Part shown: piece by piece, positions 59,124 to 64,000 of the stretch | Numbering within the stretch: the first letter of the stretch is position 1 | Layout: each line of letters begins with the position of its first letter | Assembly: GCA_964581605.1 (NCBI GenBank) | Contig: CAZOPF010000002.1 | Coordinates: 92,776-156,775 of the forward strand | Origin: CAADGU01 sp964581605 | GTDB lineage: Bacteria; Chloroflexota; Anaerolineae; Promineifilales; Promineifilaceae | Direction: 5' to 3' | DNA: 64,000 bases | Program-made: the position numbers and the translations under genes | The notes under the pieces: model-generated | Seen by the model: the letters and a program-made list of their open reading frames with translations, nothing else | Databases searched by the model: none | What the model was told of the DNA's origin: nothing

Positions 59124-60113
59124 ATGAGCGGCGTCCTGGCAATTTTCCTGTTAGCGTTGGCGGTCACGGCCGTGAGCATCCCCTGGGTACGGCGGTTGGC
59201 GCTGCGCACCGGCTTTGTAGATGCCCCCTCCCAACGCAAACTGCACAGCACCCCCATGCCGTTGCTCGGCGGGTTGGCGATTTTTGCCGGGGCTTTTGTC
59301 GCCCTCGTCTTTTTCATTGATGAACCGCCCAAGACTGTAACTGGCGTTTTTCTCTCCTTCACATTGGTCATGTTAATTGGCCTGGCAGATGATCGTTACC
59401 ATTTGCCTGCCCGTGTCAAACTGCTTGGTGAACTGCTGGCTGTCCTCATTCTCATTTATTACGGCATTCAGGTGCGGCTGCCCCTGCCCGATCTGGTCAA
59501 TTACGCCATCACGGCCCTATGGCTCATCGGCATCACCAACGCCATCAACTTTCTGGATAACATGGATGGCCTTAGCGCCGGGATCAGCGGTGTGGCCGCT
59601 TCCTTCATGCTCTTGTTAGGGCTGCAAAACGAGCAATTTTTAGTGGCGGGGCTGTCGGCGGCCGTGTCAGGCGCGTGCCTCGGCTTTCTACGGTACAACT
59701 TCCCCCCTGCCAAAATTTTCATGGGCGACGTCGGTTCGCTGTTCCTCGGCTTCACCCTGGCCATCTTAGGTCTGCAATTGCGTTTCCCGGCCAACATGCC
59801 CACTGTCACCTGGATGGTGCCGGTATTTATCCTGGCTGTACCGATTTTCGACACTACACTGGCCGTCATTTCCCGACTGCGGCGCGGCCTCAGCCCCAAC
59901 ACCGCTGGCAAAGACCACATCAGCCATCGCCTGGTGCGGCTGGGCTTTAGCCAGCGTGAAGCCGTTCTCATTCTCTACCTGCTTACCGGGGCTACGGGCA
60001 TGATCGCCCTTTTTATCACCCAGGCCGACCTGACCCAGGCTTATGTGCTGGCGGCCATTTGTGGCCTGCTCGCGCTCTACATCATGTGGTGGCTGGAGAG
60101 GAAGTGGGGATGA
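59124..60113 (+). CDS. WecA/MraY-family polyprenyl-phosphate transferase
   Basis: A 329-residue membrane enzyme of the WecA/TagO family, with about ten helices. Signatures: PSQRKLHSTPMPLLGGLAIF near residue 40, VMLIGLADDRYHLPARVKLL (the aspartate-rich loop), ITNAINFLDNMDGLSAGISG, AKIFMGDVGSLFLGFTLAIL and GKDHISHRLVRLGFSQREAV. It links a UDP-amino sugar to undecaprenyl phosphate, starting teichoic-acid-like or polysaccharide synthesis. The fusion gene upstream and the sugar transferase at 45459 belong to the same pathway class. Start at 59124 (MSGVLAIFLLALAVTAVSIP) is directly after the repeat. Confidence 0.93.
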   Translation: MSGVLAIFLLALAVTAVSIPWVRRLALRTGFVDAPSQRKLHSTPMPLLGGLAIFAGAFVALVFFIDEPPKTVTGVFLSFTLVMLIGLADDRYHLPARVKLLGELLAVLILIYYGIQVRLPLPDLVNYAITALWLIGITNAINFLDNMDGLSAGISGVAASFMLLLGLQNEQFLVAGLSAAVSGACLGFLRYNFPPAKIFMGDVGSLFLGFTLAILGLQLRFPANMPTVTWMVPVFILAVPIFDTTLAVISRLRRGLSPNTAGKDHISHRLVRLGFSQREAVLILYLLTGATGMIALFITQADLTQAYVLAAICGLLALYIMWWLERKWG

Positions 60114-60192
60114 GCAGGTGAGCAGGTAATGAGGTAATGAGGTGATCTACCTGGTCTTTCAATCTCCCAATTACCCAATCACCCAATTACCT
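60112..60192. repeat. Intergenic word-repeat hairpin (GAGCAGGTAATGAGGTAATG / CCCAATTACCCAATCACC)
   Basis: GAGCAGGTGAGCAGGTAATG and GAGGTAATGAGGTGATC words, a spacer, then TCCCAATTACCCAATCACCC and ATTACC, between the WecA-like gene and proB. Confidence 0.72.
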
Positions 60193-60228
60193 TCTTCGCG
60201 CCCCTTCGCGCCCTTTGCGGATCAAACT

Positions 60229-61329
60229 ATGTACCAACGAATCGTCGTCAAAATTGGCACCAGCGTTCTCACCAGAGGAACGCCTCATCTGGATCATCCG
60301 CATATGGTGGAACTGGTGCGTCAGTGTGCCGGGCTGCACCAGGCAGGCAAAGAAGTCATCATCTGCACCTCTGGCGCCATTGCCGTAGGCCGGGCGCGGC
60401 TGGATTTTCCCGATCTGCCGCCGACGCTGAACCACAAACAAATGCTGGCGGCCGTCGGCCAGAGCCGCCTGATGCAATTTTACGAACGGTACTTTGAGAT
60501 TTATGGCATTCACGTAGGGCAGATTTTACTGACGCGGGCGGATGTGCAAAACCGGCGTCGGTATCTCAACGGCCGTGACACCCTGCTCACCCTCCTCGAA
60601 CACCGCATCGTGCCCATCATTAACGAAAACGACGCCGTGGCCACCGAGGAGATCAAGGTAGGCGACAATGACAACCTCTCTGCCCTCGTGGCTACCCTGG
60701 CGGAAGCCGATTTGTTGTTGCTGCTCACCGACCAGCCGGGCTTGTTCACGGCCGATCCCCGCACCCACGCCGATGCCCAACTCATCCCCGAAGTGGAACA
60801 CATAGACGAGGCGCTCAAGGCGTTGGCCGGCGGCAGTGTCAGTGGGTTGGGGGTGGGCGGCATGGCCACCAAATTGCAGGCGGCCGATGTGGCCCGCCGC
60901 GCCGGAACAGATGTGATCATTGCCGCCGGTCATGCCCCGGATGTCATCAGCCGGGCGGTGGCGGGAGAAGCCATCGGCACCCGCTTCAAGGCGCTCAAAA
61001 CACCGCTGGAAAACCGCAAAAAGTGGATATATGCCGGCCGCAAACCGGCGGGCAGCGTGACGATTGATGCGGGCGCGACGAAAGCGTTGTGTACCGACGG
61101 CCGTTCCCTCTTACCGGCGGGCATCACGGCCGTGACCGGCCAGTTTGAGCGGGGTGATACAATTAGCATTATGGATGGCGACGGCCGTGAACTGGCCCGC
61201 GGCATCACCCGTTACAACAGCCCCGATCTACTTAAAATCGCCGGTCATCATTCTGATAAAATTGTCGAAATCCTGGGTTATGCCTACGGCCCGGTGGCCG
61301 TGCATCGGAATGATATGATTTTGGTGTAA
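60229..61329 (+). CDS. proB: Glutamate 5-kinase with PUA domain
   Basis: A 366-residue enzyme catalysing the first step of proline synthesis, phosphorylating glutamate. Amino-acid-kinase motifs: VVKIGTSVLTRG, CTSGAIAVGRARLDF, NENDAVATEEIKVGDNDNLSALVATLAEADLLLLLTDQPGLFTADPR (read in pieces), GVGGMATKLQAADVARRAGTD. The C-terminal PUA domain (about 275-366) includes GSVTIDAGATKALCTDGRSL and RGDTISIMDGDGRELARGIT. The start at 60229 (MYQRIVVKIG) fits the family; an earlier ATG at 60142 would translate the repeat. proA is not adjacent. Together with proS, it is one of two proline-related genes in the window. Confidence 0.96.
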   Translation: MYQRIVVKIGTSVLTRGTPHLDHPHMVELVRQCAGLHQAGKEVIICTSGAIAVGRARLDFPDLPPTLNHKQMLAAVGQSRLMQFYERYFEIYGIHVGQILLTRADVQNRRRYLNGRDTLLTLLEHRIVPIINENDAVATEEIKVGDNDNLSALVATLAEADLLLLLTDQPGLFTADPRTHADAQLIPEVEHIDEALKALAGGSVSGLGVGGMATKLQAADVARRAGTDVIIAAGHAPDVISRAVAGEAIGTRFKALKTPLENRKKWIYAGRKPAGSVTIDAGATKALCTDGRSLLPAGITAVTGQFERGDTISIMDGDGRELARGITRYNSPDLLKIAGHHSDKIVEILGYAYGPVAVHRNDMILV

Positions 61330-61354
61330 GAAATTGAACAATATTGATCTTCCT

Positions 61355-61391
61355 GTCAACTGCTTGACGACGCCAGTTTAATTGTTGTAAA
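61355..61391 (+). promoter_or_regulatory. Promoter with a palindrome over the -35, TolB-like gene
   Basis: TTGACG (61364-61369), 16-base spacer, TGTAAA (61386-61391). The -35 overlaps GTCAA-CTGC-TTGAC (61355-61368), an operator-like inverted repeat. Predicted leader about 45 bases to the first possible start. Confidence 0.5.
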
Positions 61392-61426
61392 GTGAAACCG
61401 CTCAGTTGATGTTTGGTTAGACCATT

Positions 61427-62659
61427 GTGTTTAAGGAGGAGATCATACTTAATCACTCTCTCGCTATTGTCCGCCGAATAGCCCCTTTGTTTATTCTTGC
61501 CATAGCTGTTATTGGTTTTACCTCCATTCTGGCAATACCCCGTTACACCTTGCCAGGCACTCCTGTTCCTGTCCCACTTCCCACACACTTGAGTTTTATC
61601 AGCTACCCTGAAGCCGGGAATGAACTACCAGGAGTAGACCAGACTCAAAGCCTCACGGAAACCTTGCCGGGAGTCGTTCAAACGGTTAACCTGACGGAAA
61701 CAGAAGTGGCAATTCTGGCCTATCCTTTGGGGGCAAATGGGATGCCCGGAGACGAGGCCACACTCTTATTCAGCCAGCCCTATTCGCACGATTGCCAGCC
61801 TTATAGCCTGCACCCATCACCCGCCAGCCAATTCCTCATCATTCAATTTAACTGCGAGGCTCACTTAACCCTGCAACTGTTAAATTTAGAAAATGGCGAG
61901 AACCCGCCCCAACAGGCAGATAGCCACTTTTTGAACTGGTCCCCTGACGGAGAATGGTTTATCTACCGGAAACCAGATGCAGAGGCTATCTATTTAGCTT
62001 CGGCAATCAGTGATGAAGAACAATTACTGGATTTACCCTTTGGCACATATGATGTCGTCTTTGCCCCAGATGGACAGACCGTGGTATACGCGGCCAGTAG
62101 TGGGCTAGATTTAGGCAGTGAAATTGGCTCCTTGAATCTAACCAGCGGTGAAGTTACTATCTGGCAGCAGTTTCCAGAACAAATCATTACTTATCCTCGT
62201 TGGTCGCCAGATGGACAATACCTGGCCTACATTTTGATGCCCGATTCCAACATCCCCTTTATGGCAGGTGAATTGTGGTTGGCAGATGGGAGTGGGCAGC
62301 CTCTTACCCTTTTAGATGAGGTAGACACGGGGCATGGTTATCCCCCCGTCTGGTCATCTGATAGCACAACGATCAGCTATATTGTCCGCGAAAACACGGA
62401 GACGATAGCCGCGAACCATGATGTAACTGCTTTGCATAGCAACATCTATCAAGTGGATGTGAGCAGTGGCGAAGTGAGCCAGTTGACCGATTTCACCGAA
62501 AGTCGGGTATATGACATTTCCTGGACACCAGAAGGGGATCAACTCGCCTTTACCGCAGATGAAGCTGTATGGTTACTTTCCCCTGGTGAAACTCCGTTCC
62601 AGATTAGCCCGCCTGGAGATATGCAACATCCTGTCTGGCTATCCCTTTCCATGCCTTAA
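61427..62659 (+). CDS. Membrane-anchored TolB-like beta-propeller protein
   Basis: About 410 residues with one N-terminal helix (IAPLFILAIAVIGFTSILAI, about 18-37), then Thr/Pro-rich linker and propeller repeats with WSPDGEWFIYRKPDAEAIYL, FAPDGQTVVYAAS and YPRWSPDGQYLAYILMPD. The predicted role is binding on the outer surface. The start is odd: the GTG at 61427 has no ribosome binding site, while a strong AAGGAGGA (61433-61440) lies inside the frame and is followed by ATA (61445) rather than ATG. An ATA start or a recent loss of ATG is likely. No ACGGCCGT octamer is found from here to the window end. Confidence 0.82.
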   Translation: MFKEEIILNHSLAIVRRIAPLFILAIAVIGFTSILAIPRYTLPGTPVPVPLPTHLSFISYPEAGNELPGVDQTQSLTETLPGVVQTVNLTETEVAILAYPLGANGMPGDEATLLFSQPYSHDCQPYSLHPSPASQFLIIQFNCEAHLTLQLLNLENGENPPQQADSHFLNWSPDGEWFIYRKPDAEAIYLASAISDEEQLLDLPFGTYDVVFAPDGQTVVYAASSGLDLGSEIGSLNLTSGEVTIWQQFPEQIITYPRWSPDGQYLAYILMPDSNIPFMAGELWLADGSGQPLTLLDEVDTGHGYPPVWSSDSTTISYIVRENTETIAANHDVTALHSNIYQVDVSSGEVSQLTDFTESRVYDISWTPEGDQLAFTADEAVWLLSPGETPFQISPPGDMQHPVWLSLSMP

Positions 62660-62669
62660 TGGGGGTTAT

Positions 62670-63941
62670 ATGGCTTATCAAACTTGTTTAAGTAGATGGG
62701 GAACTCTGTTTTTCGGTTTTTTATTCCTGGCCGCCTGCGCCCCGGACGTGGAAACAGTGGTAACCGTACCTGTTGCTCAACCAACTATCTTGTCAACATC
62801 TACCCCGGAGATAGTGACCAATCAATCGTCTACTCCTTCACCTTCTGCTACGGTCGTGTTAGCAACGAGTACAGCTACCTCAATTTCAACTGAGGATGTT
62901 CAGGCTACTATTACCTCAATCTATGTGGCCGAAGCTGCCGAAGCCGCCACCCTTTTTGCGCCAACATCCACCTTTACCCCTTCACCGACCTTTACGCCTG
63001 TGCCCGGCACTATATGGCCTATTTTTTTTCGGGCGATTCCTTGTAAAGATGGCCGGTCTACTTGTGATGATTCGCTTGGAATGGATTACCGTTCTGCCGG
63101 TTATGTAATCAATAGTGATGGTTCACAACTAACACCGATAACCGACTTAGGATTCCCGGCTGATTTTTCTCATCCTGTTTTTTCAGCAGATGGCGTGCAA
63201 CTTGCCTATCTTGCCAATTTTGAGCCAGAAGGATTATGGCACCTTTTTCTGGCAAATGCAGATGGGTCTGTAGCTATAGATCTGGGAGCCGACAAATTTT
63301 TGGACTTTCAATTTGTCCCAGAAACTGATTGTTTGATTACAGCCCGGTTTGTTTCTTTGACGGTCGATGGGATGAATGTTGCGATTGAGAAAAGGTGTAT
63401 TGGCCGAACACAACCACAGGAATTAGAGGCTATAACGTTTCCAGTGTTTTATGAAATTCACTTTTCACCTCAAGGTGATAGTTTGCTGGCATATGGAAAA
63501 GATTCACTTGGTGAGGTTCGCTTATTAGTGCATGAAATTGGGGGGAACACCCAACAGATATTCTCTGAAACTGGTGATTACTTTACTGGCGATGCACGAT
63601 GGACACCAGATGGGGGAACAATTGAGTTTATTGGGACAGGACATCTTGATCCAGATGGTGTCATCACAACCACGTTTAGTCTAATTGAACGAGATGGAGG
63701 TAATCTGGAAGATCAACTTACTGTAGTAGCCGCTTTCCCCATCTCAAACGGCAATTGGTCGCCGGATGGTCAGGAATTTGCTTTTACCTACGGGCATGAC
63801 TCTGAGCCACCTGAGGGGAGTGGATTATATATCCTAGACCTGAACACAGGTGAATGGCGACAGATTCTATCCCACTTCTACCTTAGCTCACCCGCACATA
63901 TTGATGTTTGGAAACAGGATACTTACGGCACATCAGAGTAA
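62670..63941 (+). CDS. TolB-like beta-propeller lipoprotein
   Basis: A 423-residue lipoprotein: signal and lipobox MAYQTCLSRWGTLFFGFLFL, then AAC at about 21-23. A Thr/Ser/Pro-rich linker to about residue 112 (TSTFTPSPTFTPVPGTIW) carries many TPSP repeats. Then a domain with RAIPCKDGRSTCDDSLGMDY and propeller repeats (FSADGVQLAYLANFEPEGLW, WTPDGGTIEFIGTG, WSPDGQEFAFTYGHDSE). It begins 10 bases after the stop of the related propeller protein at 61427-62659, so the two are one operon. Both differ in composition from the rest of the window, being AT-richer and lacking the octamer. Ligand unknown. Confidence 0.88.
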   Translation: MAYQTCLSRWGTLFFGFLFLAACAPDVETVVTVPVAQPTILSTSTPEIVTNQSSTPSPSATVVLATSTATSISTEDVQATITSIYVAEAAEAATLFAPTSTFTPSPTFTPVPGTIWPIFFRAIPCKDGRSTCDDSLGMDYRSAGYVINSDGSQLTPITDLGFPADFSHPVFSADGVQLAYLANFEPEGLWHLFLANADGSVAIDLGADKFLDFQFVPETDCLITARFVSLTVDGMNVAIEKRCIGRTQPQELEAITFPVFYEIHFSPQGDSLLAYGKDSLGEVRLLVHEIGGNTQQIFSETGDYFTGDARWTPDGGTIEFIGTGHLDPDGVITTTFSLIERDGGNLEDQLTVVAAFPISNGNWSPDGQEFAFTYGHDSEPPEGSGLYILDLNTGEWRQILSHFYLSSPAHIDVWKQDTYGTSE

Positions 63942-64000
63942 GAAGCACGACTTTTGCAGTGACATAATGTTATTTTGACAGCACCTTTCCAAACGAATAC

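Larger units (their letters stand above)
726..61188. repeat. Highly iterated ACGGCCGT octamer (about 120 copies)
   Basis: By eye I found about 120 copies of the perfect palindrome ACGGCCGT from 726 to 61188, in all reading frames (as Thr-Ala-Val, Arg-Pro and Gly-Arg codons), and also in intergenic DNA (for example 16353, 24360). Expected number at this GC is under 2 per 64 kb. Variants with one base changed (GCGGCCGT, ACGGCCGC) also occur but far less often. It resembles the HIP1 octamer of cyanobacteria in behaviour, not in sequence. Confidence 0.9.

Noticed and set aside
61427..63941. Tol-Pal system genes
   Set aside because: Only TolB-like propeller folds with other anchors; no tolA, tolQ, tolR or pal.
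1..64000. tRNA, rRNA, insertion sequences, prophage or origin of replication
   Set aside because: None seen on reading both strands; no transposase, integrase, dnaA or cloverleaf-like sequence was found.

Overview
The window is one scaffold piece, with an internal 100-N gap, from a high-GC bacterium that is most likely a Chloroflexota of the Anaerolineae type. This is inferred from gene content: a sugar-phosphate-type microcompartment locus, a eukaryote-like long PurH, many lipoproteins with LxxC signals, beta-propeller and macroglobulin-like surface proteins, and ATP-type PEP carboxykinase. No rRNA, tRNA, insertion sequence or CRISPR array was seen. The octamer ACGGCCGT occurs about 120 times by eye (under 2 expected), in genes and between them. 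Many gene junctions carry large hairpins built from tandem copies of a short word followed by its inverted copies.

Layout. 1-5.1 kb (minus): an ABC-2 type exporter (two permeases, ATPase) and a large membrane-anchored protein that is really one gene split by a false scaffold gap. 5.1-14 kb (minus): lepB followed by a bacterial microcompartment operon of the DeoC/RpiB (sugar phosphate utilisation) type: rpiB, deoC, a zinc-finger protein, two tandem-BMC shell proteins, BMC-H, three pentamer (EutN/CcmL) genes, a CoA-acylating aldehyde dehydrogenase, an unknown duplicated protein, and a receiver-CpaE/ParA-like ATPase. DeoC would release acetaldehyde and glyceraldehyde-3-P inside the shell, and the dehydrogenase would convert acetaldehyde to acetyl-CoA. 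14-16.4 kb: proS with a leader that encodes a proline-containing 30-residue peptide and mutually exclusive hairpins ending in a terminator, which looks like translation-dependent attenuation. 16.4-18.3 kb: a Uma2-family gene and a broken M48 peptidase. 18.3-24.2 kb: a giant alpha-2-macroglobulin lipoprotein. 24.4-26.7 kb: a response regulator and a sulfatase-fold hydrolase.

26.8-36 kb: lgt, then a purine branch-point cluster (guaB and purB on plus, purH and purA on minus) with an HD phosphohydrolase between. 36-40.4 kb: a four-META-domain lipoprotein, tilS, and a BrnTA toxin-antitoxin pair with a palindrome in its promoter. 40.4-44.2 kb: glgX and pckA. 44.5-50 kb: a membrane protein, a polyprenyl-phosphate sugar transferase, a C-terminal processing protease, and a polar amino-acid ABC transporter. 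50.2-54.2 kb: a coiled-coil protein and a secreted propeller/cytochrome c protein. 54.4-61.3 kb: an O-antigen-ligase/TPR/cyclophilin fusion, a WecA-like transferase and proB. 61.3-64 kb: two TolB-like propeller proteins in AT-richer DNA that lacks the ACGGCCGT octamer.

The candidates for something new are the proS attenuator, the two-component-style ATPase inside the microcompartment operon, the octamer family, and the word-swapping intergenic hairpins.
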